Assembly: GCA_016795505.1 (NCBI GenBank)
Contig: JAEUHH010000084.1
Location: 23,620 to 87,619, forward strand
Source: Verrucomicrobiales bacterium
Lineage (GTDB): Bacteria; Verrucomicrobiota; Verrucomicrobiia; Verrucomicrobiales; DEV007
Reading direction: 5' to 3'
DNA length: 64,000 bases
Shown piece after piece: positions 27,464-35,915 of this stretch; the first letter of the stretch is position 1, and every line of letters starts with the position of its first letter. The translations under genes were made by a program, and so were the position numbers. Below the pieces are notes generated by a model. It had not been told where the DNA came from. It did not search any database and saw only the letters and a list, made by a program, of their open reading frames with translations.

Positions 27464-28119
27464 GCGATCACCCTCCCCTGCCGCCTGACTCCCGCCGACT
27501 CCGCATCGTGCTGGCCGACGACCATCGATTGCTGCGTCAAGGTCTCCGCGGGCTGCTGCAAGCCGCTGAATGCGAGGTCGTGGCTGATTGCGGCACAGGA
27601 CCGGAGGCCCTTTCGGCCATCGGCAGACTCCTGCCAGATGTCGCGTTGCTGGATCATTCCATGCCGGGCATGACCGGACTGGATGTGACACGCGCCGTCA
27701 AAAATGGCGGCCTTTCCGTGCCGTGCGTTCTGCTGAGTAGTTTCAATGATCCCCTGCTCGTGGCGGAGTCAATCCGCTGTGGAGCCCGCGGCTACCTGCT
27801 GAAGGACGATGCCTTTGAAGAGATCGCGGAGGCGATGCGGGTCGTCTCGACTGGCGGGACCTACTTCAGCGCCGCTTTGGATGTGATAAAACTGCGGGAG
27901 GCCCTGAATGTCCTCGCCATCACCAGTCGCGAGGCAGATGTTCTGGCCCTACTGGTCAAGGGAGCGAGCGCCCGCGAAATCGCCAATGAACTGGGAATCA
28001 GCCATCGGACCGTGGAAACCTATCGAGATCAATTGGTCGCCAAATTCGGTGCTCGCAACACCACAGACCTCGTGGCGCGGGCCATCCGGGCCGGTTTTTG
28101 CGAAACGTGCGAGTCGTGA
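27460..28119 (+). CDS. NarL/LuxR family response regulator
   Basis: A 219-aa two-domain regulator. The receiver domain has the acidic pair Asp20-Asp21 (VLADDH), phospho-acceptor Asp65 (VALLDHSMPG) and the conserved Lys in GYLLKDDA. The C-terminal LuxR-type HTH reads ITSREADVLALLVKGASAREIAN followed by HRTVETYRDQLVAKFG. It is paired with the upstream kinase by a translational overlap. Likely targets are neighbouring genes, either the FG-GAP gene or the beta-helix operon 73 bp downstream (inference). Confidence 0.95.
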   Translation: MSDHPPLPPDSRRLRIVLADDHRLLRQGLRGLLQAAECEVVADCGTGPEALSAIGRLLPDVALLDHSMPGMTGLDVTRAVKNGGLSVPCVLLSSFNDPLLVAESIRCGARGYLLKDDAFEEIAEAMRVVSTGGTYFSAALDVIKLREALNVLAITSREADVLALLVKGASAREIANELGISHRTVETYRDQLVAKFGARNTTDLVARAIRAGFCETCES

Positions 28120-28192
28120 TTGCCTCTCAATTCGTCTGAACCGACGCAATTGGCGCATCATTCCCGACAGTCTGCGGCTGGACCCACTGAAA

Positions 28193-30868
28193 ATGTGGCT
28201 CTATTCATGCCGGATGTTTTTCCGGCAAATCATTCCCGCCTTTGTCGCTTTGTTGAGCAGCAACGGATGGAGCGCAGATATCGTCCTCTCTCCGGACGGC
28301 CCCCTTTCGACTCCGCAGGCTGCCCGCGAAGCTGCCCGCGGAGCACCCAAGCCCGTCAGGATTCTCGTTTCCGACGGCACCTATCGTGTCACAGAGGCCT
28401 TGGAACTCGAAGCCGCCGATTCCGGTGTGACGTGGGAGGCGGCACCGGGCGCACAGCCCATCTTCGACGGCGGGCGTCGTGTGACTGGTTGGACGCCGGC
28501 TGAAAATGGCCTGTGGAAGGCGCCGGCTCCGGCCGATGCCGGCCTATTCGATCAGGTCTGGATCAATGGCCGGCGCGCCACACCCGCCCGCAGCCCCAAC
28601 CGGGGCTACTTCCATCTCGCCGATCCAGTTGCGGAGGCGGCCGCCGAAAGCCGCACCCAGTTCCGACTCAAGCCAGCCGAGTTTTCCCTGTTGTCCGGCC
28701 TTTCCGCCACGGAACGGGAGAGACTGCTCATCACCGTGACCCATGCCTGGGCGGTGGGCCAATGTCGGGTAAAAAGCATCGATGCCGCGACGCGAACTGT
28801 GACGATAAAGGGGCAGTCCCGCTATCCCTTCGGCGAAAAGGAGCCGGATCAGCGCTACTGGATGGAGCACTACCGCGCCGCACTCGACGCTCCGGGCGAG
28901 TGGTATCACGATCGTGAGCGCGCCGAGTTGCTCTACCATCCCCTGCCCGGAGAGGACATGACCCAGGCCGAGGTCGTCGTGCCGGTGGCGGACCGCTTTC
29001 TGCTCATTCGCGGTGCCAGCGAGATCACCATTCGCGGCCTGCGCTTCCGGCACGGGCAGTATCTCTATCCCGCTGAGGGACAGCACGATGGACAGGCAGC
29101 CACCACCATCGACGGCGCGATCGAGATTGCCGACAGCCGGAAGATCACCATCGAGGACTGCGAGATAGCCCACGTGGGCCGTTATGCGATTTATTTCAGA
29201 AATGGCTGCACAGACTCCGTCATCCGGCACTGTCACCTCCACGATCTCGGTGCCGGCGGCGTGCGCATCGGCGAGACGGACCGGCCCGAAGAGGATCGCA
29301 TCTGCCGTGACATCGTGGTCGACGACTGCATCATCCACCAGGGAGGCCGGCTCCATCCCAGCGCCTGCGGGGTCGTGATGACCCACGCCCGCCGTTGTGC
29401 GGTGACCCACTGCGACATCGGCCAGCTTTACTACACGGGCGTCAGCATCGGGTGGCACTGGGGCTATGGCGAAAGCCTGGGCCGGGAGAACCGGGTCGAG
29501 AACTGCCACATCCACCACCTCGGTCGGGCCTATCTCAGCGACATGGGCGGCTTCTATGGTTTGGGCAACGCTCCCGGCACGGTGATCCGCGGCAATCACA
29601 TCCACCACATCGCCAGCCACCGCTATGGCGGCTGGGGCCTCTACACGGACGAAGGCAGCGGCGACGTATTGATGGAAAACAACCTCGTCCACGACACCAG
29701 CGAAGCCGGTTTTCACCAGCACTACGGTTACGCCAACCGGGTGCGGAACAACCTCTTCGCCTTCGGCCGCAAGGCCCAGATCCAACGAAGCCGCAACGAG
29801 CCGCGGCTCTCCTTCATCTATGAGCGGAACATCGTCCTCTGGGACCCCGGGGCGCCGCTGCTCGATGGCAGCGAGTCGAACTGGAGCCTGCGCGATCAAC
29901 CAGGCCACGGCGAACCCCGCGACACCGCGATCTTCCGCCGCAATCTCTACTGGACCACCGACGGCAAGCTGCCGGCGACCCTGACCAAGACCCACTACAG
30001 TTGGGACGACTGGCGCCGCCTCGGGCGCGATGCCGGCAGCGCCTTTGCCGACCCGAAGTTCATCGATCCCGCGCGGCGCGACTTCCGCCTCCAACCCGAC
30101 AGCCCCGCCGCCACCATTGGCTTTGTCCCCTGGGACCTGAGTCTGGCAGGCGTCCGTTCGGAAGACGCCGCCTGGCGAAAACTTGCCGAAGCCACCTATG
30201 ACGACCCGGAGTGGGAAAAGGACGCCGTTCCCTGGCCCGCCCCGGCTTTTCAGATCGATCTGGAGACCTTCGAAACGACCGCCCCCGGCCAGATCGGCCT
30301 GCCGCGGACTTCCTACGACAAACAAAACAAAGGGGAAAGCATCGGTGTCACCGCCGAAATGGCCTCGCCGCTGCCCCTGGAGGGCCAGTCCGCCTCCCGA
30401 CGCAGCCTCATGGTCCGCGACGCCCCCGGCCTCGCCCACAGCTACGATCCCGTGCTGGATATCTTTCCGCGCTGGCCGGCAGGCACCTACGAGGCGGCCT
30501 TCGACATCATGGCGCGCGAGGGCGCCGATTGGTTTTTTGAAATGCGGGCCAGCACGGGAGAGTTTGCCGCCGGCCCCTACATCCGCTGGCAGGGCGGCGT
30601 GCTGTCGGCCAACAACACAAGCAGTCGGAAGCTGGCCGATCTCCCGGCCGGCGAATGGTGCCGCGTCACCATCCGGGCCACCACGGGAGCCGGCCATTAT
30701 CGGGTTACCTTGACCCGTCAGGACGGCTCGACGGCGGAGTTTCCCGACATCCCCTGCCAGCCGGACTGGTCCGATGCCGGCTATTTGCTTTTCAGCGGCC
30801 TTGGCACGACCGATACGGCCTTCTTCATCGACAATTTCCGCCTCAATCCCCTGCCCCAGCCGCCGTGA
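28193..30868 (+). CDS. Secreted right-handed parallel beta-helix protein (polysaccharide-active type)
   Basis: An 891-aa exported protein. The N-terminus has a hydrophobic signal segment (about 9-27; an ATG at 28214 is an alternative start). Residues 40-75 match the start of pectate-lyase-like folds (TPQAAREAARGAPKPVRILVSDGTY). From about 270 to 560 there is a long run of beta-helix rungs (ITIRGLRFRHGQY, ITIEDCEIAHVGRYAIYF, HHLGRAYLSDMGGFYGLG, NLVHDTSEAGFHQHYG). A C-terminal beta-sandwich (about 690-890) may bind carbohydrate. The family includes polysaccharide lyases and glycosidases; catalytic residues cannot be fixed by eye. It is translationally coupled to the next gene. Confidence 0.86.
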   Translation: MWLYSCRMFFRQIIPAFVALLSSNGWSADIVLSPDGPLSTPQAAREAARGAPKPVRILVSDGTYRVTEALELEAADSGVTWEAAPGAQPIFDGGRRVTGWTPAENGLWKAPAPADAGLFDQVWINGRRATPARSPNRGYFHLADPVAEAAAESRTQFRLKPAEFSLLSGLSATERERLLITVTHAWAVGQCRVKSIDAATRTVTIKGQSRYPFGEKEPDQRYWMEHYRAALDAPGEWYHDRERAELLYHPLPGEDMTQAEVVVPVADRFLLIRGASEITIRGLRFRHGQYLYPAEGQHDGQAATTIDGAIEIADSRKITIEDCEIAHVGRYAIYFRNGCTDSVIRHCHLHDLGAGGVRIGETDRPEEDRICRDIVVDDCIIHQGGRLHPSACGVVMTHARRCAVTHCDIGQLYYTGVSIGWHWGYGESLGRENRVENCHIHHLGRAYLSDMGGFYGLGNAPGTVIRGNHIHHIASHRYGGWGLYTDEGSGDVLMENNLVHDTSEAGFHQHYGYANRVRNNLFAFGRKAQIQRSRNEPRLSFIYERNIVLWDPGAPLLDGSESNWSLRDQPGHGEPRDTAIFRRNLYWTTDGKLPATLTKTHYSWDDWRRLGRDAGSAFADPKFIDPARRDFRLQPDSPAATIGFVPWDLSLAGVRSEDAAWRKLAEATYDDPEWEKDAVPWPAPAFQIDLETFETTAPGQIGLPRTSYDKQNKGESIGVTAEMASPLPLEGQSASRRSLMVRDAPGLAHSYDPVLDIFPRWPAGTYEAAFDIMAREGADWFFEMRASTGEFAAGPYIRWQGGVLSANNTSSRKLADLPAGEWCRVTIRATTGAGHYRVTLTRQDGSTAEFPDIPCQPDWSDAGYLLFSGLGTTDTAFFIDNFRLNPLPQPP

Positions 30869-32133
30869 ACCGCCGCCGCTTCCTCGATGCCGCCCTGATC
30901 TCCGCCACCGGGGCGCTGGCGACCCCGCGCCTGAGTCCAGCCCAGTCGTCAGACACAGAGGGCGCTGTCGCCGCCGCTCACAAAGAGATCTGGCGCCGTT
31001 TTGTCGACCGTCACGGCATCCTGATCGACTTCGCCGATCTCGACGGCTCCGTGTCGCTGCCGACGCCCGAAGAATGCCGCCTCGGCAAGCCCAACGCCCT
31101 CGGCTGGTGGTCGCCGATCGAGAACGGCGCCATGTTCAATGGCATGTATCTCGAGGCCGCCATCCTGCGCTGGCAGGTCTCTGCCGATCAGGACGCCGCC
31201 GGGAAGGCCCGCCGACTCATGGAGGGATTGCTCCACCTCAATTCCATCAGCGACGTGCCCGGCTTCGTCGGACGGGGCGTCAGCACCGATGGCCGCTCCC
31301 ACTACCCGATGGGATCGAACGACCAGACTTTTCCGTGGTTTTACGGCCTGTGGCGCTACCTCGAGGCGGGCCACGCCGAGGATGCCGCGACCCGCGACCG
31401 CATCCTTGGCCACCTCGTCCTCACCGCCGACGAGATCGTCAAACGCCGCTGGCTCATGCCCGCCGAACCGCCCTTTGGCGTCCGCGGTGGCTTTGGCAGC
31501 ACGGGATTCGAGCACGCCCCCCGTCTCCTGTTCGTTTGCAAAATGATGCATCGCCTCACCGGCGACACGGCTTGGGATACCCGTTATCGCGAGGCCCTGC
31601 CGGAGCGCCTCGCTGCCTGCGAACGCGGCATGGTGTTTGACAGCCACCCGCATTCGTGGACCGCCGTGAACAGCGTCTGCGCCCTGCGCGGCCTGTGGGA
31701 GATGGAAACCGACGACGCCCTGAAGTCCCGCTACGCCACCGGCCTGCAAAACAGCGCCGCGCAGGCCCTGGCCAGCCTGCCGCTGGCGGATCGCTGGGAC
31801 AATGCGGACCGGAGCCACTTCGATCACAATTGGCGCGTCATGAATGACCAGTGGCAGCCCCAGCAGACCGAGCAGGAGGCTCAGACACTCGCCGAGGCCC
31901 AACTGCGATCCTTCCTCAAAGTCTCACCCCGGCGCAATCTGGAGACCCAGTTCGTCCGGGAGCCCACCTTCGCCGCCTGGATCGTCACCCTCGCCCCCGA
32001 TCGCGACCTCCTCGCGTCGCGGGCCGATGCCGTGAAGCGCGTGATCGCCCGCTACGACTACAGCCGGCTGATTTACTCACAGTTTTTCCCCGTCGAGACC
32101 GCCTGGTGGCGTCTCCGCGCCGCGCTGGGCTGA
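30865..32133 (+). CDS. Tat-exported hypothetical protein, alpha/alpha-barrel-like
   Basis: A 422-aa protein with a GTG start that overlaps the beta-helix stop as GTGA. The N-terminus NRRRFLDAALISATGALATP is a twin-arginine signal. The body is rich in aromatic and helical segments (GWWSPIENGAMFNGMYLEAAILRW, FPWFYGLWRYLEAG, FEHAPRLLFVCKMMHRLTGD, FDHNWRVMNDQW) as seen in (alpha/alpha)6-barrel glycosidases and lyases, but no family could be named. Coupling to a beta-helix protein suggests they act on the same polysaccharide. Confidence 0.75.
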   Translation: MNRRRFLDAALISATGALATPRLSPAQSSDTEGAVAAAHKEIWRRFVDRHGILIDFADLDGSVSLPTPEECRLGKPNALGWWSPIENGAMFNGMYLEAAILRWQVSADQDAAGKARRLMEGLLHLNSISDVPGFVGRGVSTDGRSHYPMGSNDQTFPWFYGLWRYLEAGHAEDAATRDRILGHLVLTADEIVKRRWLMPAEPPFGVRGGFGSTGFEHAPRLLFVCKMMHRLTGDTAWDTRYREALPERLAACERGMVFDSHPHSWTAVNSVCALRGLWEMETDDALKSRYATGLQNSAAQALASLPLADRWDNADRSHFDHNWRVMNDQWQPQQTEQEAQTLAEAQLRSFLKVSPRRNLETQFVREPTFAAWIVTLAPDRDLLASRADAVKRVIARYDYSRLIYSQFFPVETAWWRLRAALG

Positions 32134-32191
32134 CCGTGCCGGGCACGCGCCCTTGTCATCGTGAAAAATTCCGATACAGGAGGGCTCACCC

Positions 32192-33316
32192 ATGCTCACT
32201 CCCGACTCCCGACTCGCCGATTTTCCCAGCCTACACGGGCGCACCTACCTGAATACGGCCGCCGAAAGCCTGCCACCGCTGCCGGTCCGCGACGCCCTGC
32301 TCGCCTACTGGGAGCACAAGTCTCTGGGCATGAAAGGGCGCGATTTTCATTTCGCCGAGTTGGAAGCCGCCCGGGTCTCGGCCGCCGGCCTGCTGGCCCG
32401 CGAGCCCGACGAGGTCGCCTTCTGCTCCTGTTCGTCAGAAGCCTTCAACCTCCTGGCATCAGCCCTCGATTTGAAGAACGGCGACGAAGTGGTCGTGACC
32501 GACCTAGAGTTTCCCTCCGGCGCCACACCCTGGCTGCTGGCTCCGGGCCGGCCCGGGGTGCGCCTGTGGCAGCATCGCGAAGGCGTGCTTGATCCGGCCG
32601 ATCTCCGTCCGCTGTTGAATGAAAACACCCGGCTCGTCCAGGTCTCGCTGGTCAGTTTCCTCACCGGGCACCGGCTCGACTGGGCATCCACCCGCGATCT
32701 CGTTCGTTCCTTCGCGCCGCAGGCCGTGCTCTCGGTCGATGTGACCCAAGCCTTCGGCCGCGTGGTGCTCGATTGTCTCGATGCCGACTGCCTCATCGGC
32801 AGTTCCTACAAGTGGCTGCTCGGCATACACGGCGGCTGCGTCGTCTCGGTACCGCGCCTCCAGGCCGGTCGGCTGACCACCCGCGCCGGCGGCTGGCTTC
32901 ATCTCGCCAACGCCTTCGATGCCGACCGGTTCACCCGCGCCGAGCCGCTCCAGGGGGCGGCCAGTTTCGCCGTTGGAATGCCCAATTTCCCCGCCATCTA
33001 CGCCCTCCGGACCTCGATGGATTACCTCGCGCGCATCGGCATCGAAAACATCGCCGCGCACGCCGATCCGCTCGTCGCCCGCGTCCACGAAGGCCTCGCC
33101 GCTCTCGGCATCGCCACCATGTCCCCCGCCCAGCCGGGCTACAGCTCCGGCATCGTGGCCTTCCGGCACGACCGCGACGCCGCGATCCAGGCCGCGCTGC
33201 TGGAGGAAAACATCCACGTCATGCACCAGGCCGGAAGGCTCCGGATCGCCGTCCATGGCTACAATCAAGCCACCGACATCGACCGCCTGCTCGCCGTGTT
33301 GGGAAATTTTGCCTGA
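32192..33316 (+). CDS. Class V aminotransferase (PLP-dependent, cysteine desulfurase-like fold)
   Basis: A 374-aa fold-type I PLP enzyme. Substrate-end motif YLNTAAESLPPLP is near residue 20. SVDVTQAFG carries the Asp that contacts the pyridine nitrogen. The Schiff-base Lys207 lies in GSSYKWLLGIHGG. The wording suits the NifS/CsdB-like or isopenicillin-epimerase-like branch. No clear active-site Cys typical of desulfurases was identified, so the substrate is open. A strong ribosome site (CAGGAGGG at 32177-32184) supports the ATG at 32192. It is 58 bp downstream of the Tat protein gene. Confidence 0.86.
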   Translation: MLTPDSRLADFPSLHGRTYLNTAAESLPPLPVRDALLAYWEHKSLGMKGRDFHFAELEAARVSAAGLLAREPDEVAFCSCSSEAFNLLASALDLKNGDEVVVTDLEFPSGATPWLLAPGRPGVRLWQHREGVLDPADLRPLLNENTRLVQVSLVSFLTGHRLDWASTRDLVRSFAPQAVLSVDVTQAFGRVVLDCLDADCLIGSSYKWLLGIHGGCVVSVPRLQAGRLTTRAGGWLHLANAFDADRFTRAEPLQGAASFAVGMPNFPAIYALRTSMDYLARIGIENIAAHADPLVARVHEGLAALGIATMSPAQPGYSSGIVAFRHDRDAAIQAALLEENIHVMHQAGRLRIAVHGYNQATDIDRLLAVLGNFA

Positions 33317-33332
33317 GCGATCTGCCAGCCTG

Positions 33333-34787
33333 TCAAAAGCCGGAAAAGGCTCCGCGCGCGCGCCACTCGTCGAGTGACAGCCAGGGCTCCAACATCTCAT
33401 CGACGGCAAAGCCGGTGCCGAACGGAGCCGCCGCCACCGACCCGAGGGCGATCTGGCCTTCCCGGATCGACAGAGCCGCTGTTCCATCGCCCATCGGACC
33501 GTAGAGATCGCCATGTGTCGCCAACACCCGCCGATTCATCTCCGGGCCGTACATCCCGAGCCCGCGGAAATAGTGATGCCCGTTCCGCTCCACATGGCCG
33601 ATTCCCAGCACCCTCATCATGGCGAGATCCTGCAACAGGGCCACCGGACCGACATTCGCGAGGTCCTCGCCCGAGTGAATGGCGCCCCGGCTCCGCAACA
33701 GGCAGGCATTGGCAATGCCCTTGACCAATCCCTTGCAGTTCTTGTGACTGGCCCCCGAATAGCCCAGCTCCAGGGCGCGGCGGACCGCAGTGACAGCCCC
33801 GTCCGATTCGTCGATGATCAGCGGCGGCGCGTCCGGCCACGCCGCCAGATCCCCGGCCACAGCCTCGTCGAGGGCGTGGTCGCGATGCACCGGCTGCTCC
33901 ACAAAGATCAGCCGCGGAGGCGACAGGAATTCCCGCAGGACTGCATCGTTCCGGTGCCGCTCCCACTGGTCGCGAAAGGCGGCCACGGTGGCATACTGCT
34001 CATTGCCGTCGAGCGTGTGGCGGAAGTCCGGGCACAACTCAGTGAGCAGCGCAGCCAAACGGCGCAGTCGGTCTCCATCCCGCTCAAAATCCCCGCTCAG
34101 CTTGATCTTGAAACACCGCAGCCCATAGGCCCGGATGCAGGCCGCCAGACTCTGCGGCAGACCGTCCGCGACCCGCTCGGCTTCCGGGATATCGTCGTCC
34201 GTCAGCGGGTCCGCCAGACCGACCGTGTGCCGGACCAACAGGGTTGCATCTCCGATCAGACCCTGTTGGATCGTTTCCCTCTCACTCCCATCGGCGAGTT
34301 CGGGATGGATTTCGCTGATCCTGAGACCCAGATCGCCGCCCGCCACGACGTCGGCCACCGGCTTGCCTAGCGACCGGCAGACCGCGTCCAGCCCGGCGCG
34401 CTCCACCAGGCTGGTGCCCAGATGAGCCAGCAACCCCGGCACCGCGTTTCGCACCGCCCAGTCGTTCCGGTCTCCATACAGGCCCCGCCACCAGTCGTAA
34501 AAGCCCGGCTCCGTGCCCCGCGCCATCGCCGCGGACCAGGCGCCTTCGATCGCCTCCAGCATCTTAGGCAGATCGTCGTCAAAGGTCGTCGACGGGTCCT
34601 TGGTGAACCATTTGGGCGGCAAGCCATCGGAGGCAAAGCCGACCGTCCGCCGTCCACCAATCTCAAACTCGCCGCGGAAAAGCACGTGCGGCACCGACGT
34701 CATCGAGGCGATGCCGTAGTGAAACGGAAAGCGCGTCCGCATACGGACGACGTGGCAGCGATAGTCGAGCAGTCGGATCGTGGGCAT
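33333..34787 (-). CDS. Enolase-superfamily (mandelate racemase / muconate lactonizing enzyme-like) protein
   Basis: A 484-aa enzyme of the enolase superfamily. CFKIKLSG holds the KxK base pair (Lys227, Lys229). Metal ligands follow as LDGNEQ (Asp260), FVEQP and IIDESDG, and SHKNCKG supplies the second-half Lys. It abstracts an alpha proton from a carboxylate; the substrate is unknown and often a sugar acid. The start at 34787 is MPTIRLLDYR. Residues 174-184 (QQGLIGDATLL) are encoded by an in-frame copy of the dispersed palindromic repeat. The longer than usual N-terminal half (about 400 residues is typical) is consistent with insertions. It is convergent with the aminotransferase gene. Confidence 0.83.
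   Translation of the reverse strand: MPTIRLLDYRCHVVRMRTRFPFHYGIASMTSVPHVLFRGEFEIGGRRTVGFASDGLPPKWFTKDPSTTFDDDLPKMLEAIEGAWSAAMARGTEPGFYDWWRGLYGDRNDWAVRNAVPGLLAHLGTSLVERAGLDAVCRSLGKPVADVVAGGDLGLRISEIHPELADGSERETIQQGLIGDATLLVRHTVGLADPLTDDDIPEAERVADGLPQSLAACIRAYGLRCFKIKLSGDFERDGDRLRRLAALLTELCPDFRHTLDGNEQYATVAAFRDQWERHRNDAVLREFLSPPRLIFVEQPVHRDHALDEAVAGDLAAWPDAPPLIIDESDGAVTAVRRALELGYSGASHKNCKGLVKGIANACLLRSRGAIHSGEDLANVGPVALLQDLAMMRVLGIGHVERNGHHYFRGLGMYGPEMNRRVLATHGDLYGPMGDGTAALSIREGQIALGSVAAAPFGTGFAVDEMLEPWLSLDEWRARGAFSGF
34235..34273. repeat. REP-like palindromic repeat inside the enolase-superfamily gene
   Basis: Arms CCAACAGGG (34235-34243) and CCCTGTTGG (34261-34269) flank TTGCATCTCCGATCAGA, giving a paired unit. 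The minus-strand frame reads QQGLIGDATLL. Same polarity, spacing and frame as 17796-17844. Confidence 0.82.
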
Positions 34788-34894
34788 GGGTTCTATCCCG
34801 CGAGTGTCCACCGTCTTCCCGGCTTGGACAAACGGGAATGCGCCGGAACTTCCACCATGGCCAAACAGGATCGCCTGCGCTATGATCGGCAGCC

Positions 34895-35914
34895 GTGGAG
34901 ACTCCCCAGACTGTCGCAAACGAGGAAACAACCGGACTCGCCATCCGGAAGCTGATCCTGCGCAACGGCCTGTCGCCGGGCGACATCGTCATGCTCACGG
35001 CGGCGGTCCGCGATCTGCACCTGTGCCATCCGGGCCGGTTCGTCACCGATGTTCGCACTTCCTGCCCGGCATTGTGGGAAAACAACCCCTGGATCGTTCG
35101 GCTCGATGAGAACGACCCGGAGGTGGAGGTCATCGACTGCCATTACCCCCTGATCCACCACTGCAACCGCGAACCCTGGCATTTCATCCACGGCTTTCAC
35201 CAGTTCCTCGGGGAAAGGCTGGGCGTGCCCATTCGTCCGCGCCATTTCCGTGGTGACATCCACATCAGCGACCTCGAAAAGAGCTGGATGTCACAGGTGC
35301 ACGAGATGACCGGAGTGGACACCCGCTTCTGGATCATCGCGGCCGGGGGAAAGTACGACTACACCTTGAAATGGTGGTCGCACGCCCGCTATCAGGAGGT
35401 GGTGGACCGCCTCGCGGACCGGGTCCGGTTCGTTCAAGTCGGCGAAGACGGCCACCACCACCCACCGCTGCGCGGTGTCATTGATCTGCGCGGAAGGACA
35501 GATCTACGCCAATTGGTCAGGCTGATGTATCATGCGGATGGCGTACTCTGCCCTGTGACATTGCTGATGCACCTGGCCGCCGCCGTGGAGATGCGACCGG
35601 GCCGGCCGAAAAATCGCGCCTGCGTGGTGGTGGCCGGCGGCCGCGAGCCACCTTCCTGGGAGGCGTATCCACATCACCAGTTTCTGCACACCGTCGGCGC
35701 CCTCTGGTGCTGTGACGATGGCGGCTGCTGGAAGGCCCGCCTGCGCCCCCTCGGCGACGGTGACGAGAAGGACCGGCCGGAAAACCTCTGCCTGGACCCG
35801 GTCGGCGATCTGCCCCGTTGCCTCGACATGATCACGGCCGATGATGTCGTGCGGGCCATCAGCCGCTATCTCGATGGATTCGCCCCGCACCTGATCCCAT
35901 CCCGCCCAGCCTGA
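34895..35914 (+). CDS. Glycosyltransferase family 9-like protein
   Basis: A 339-aa GT-B-like protein starting at GTG. KLILRNGLSPGDIVMLTAAVRDLH resembles the N-terminal motif of ADP-heptose:LPS heptosyltransferases (GDxxLxTP). The second half has FWIIAAGGKYDYTLKWW and a region around LYHADGVLCPVTLLMHLAAAV matching the DSGPxHLAA motif region of GT9. The catalytic acids are not certain. It starts a tight plus-strand cluster, with only one base between its stop and the kinase ATG. A second GT9-like enzyme lies at 41123. Confidence 0.75.
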   Translation: METPQTVANEETTGLAIRKLILRNGLSPGDIVMLTAAVRDLHLCHPGRFVTDVRTSCPALWENNPWIVRLDENDPEVEVIDCHYPLIHHCNREPWHFIHGFHQFLGERLGVPIRPRHFRGDIHISDLEKSWMSQVHEMTGVDTRFWIIAAGGKYDYTLKWWSHARYQEVVDRLADRVRFVQVGEDGHHHPPLRGVIDLRGRTDLRQLVRLMYHADGVLCPVTLLMHLAAAVEMRPGRPKNRACVVVAGGREPPSWEAYPHHQFLHTVGALWCCDDGGCWKARLRPLGDGDEKDRPENLCLDPVGDLPRCLDMITADDVVRAISRYLDGFAPHLIPSRPA

Positions 35915-35915
35915 C

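Noticed and set aside
28544..30697. Long minus-strand open frame (717 codons) opposite the beta-helix gene.
   Set aside because: Composition and lack of motifs show it is an antisense shadow.
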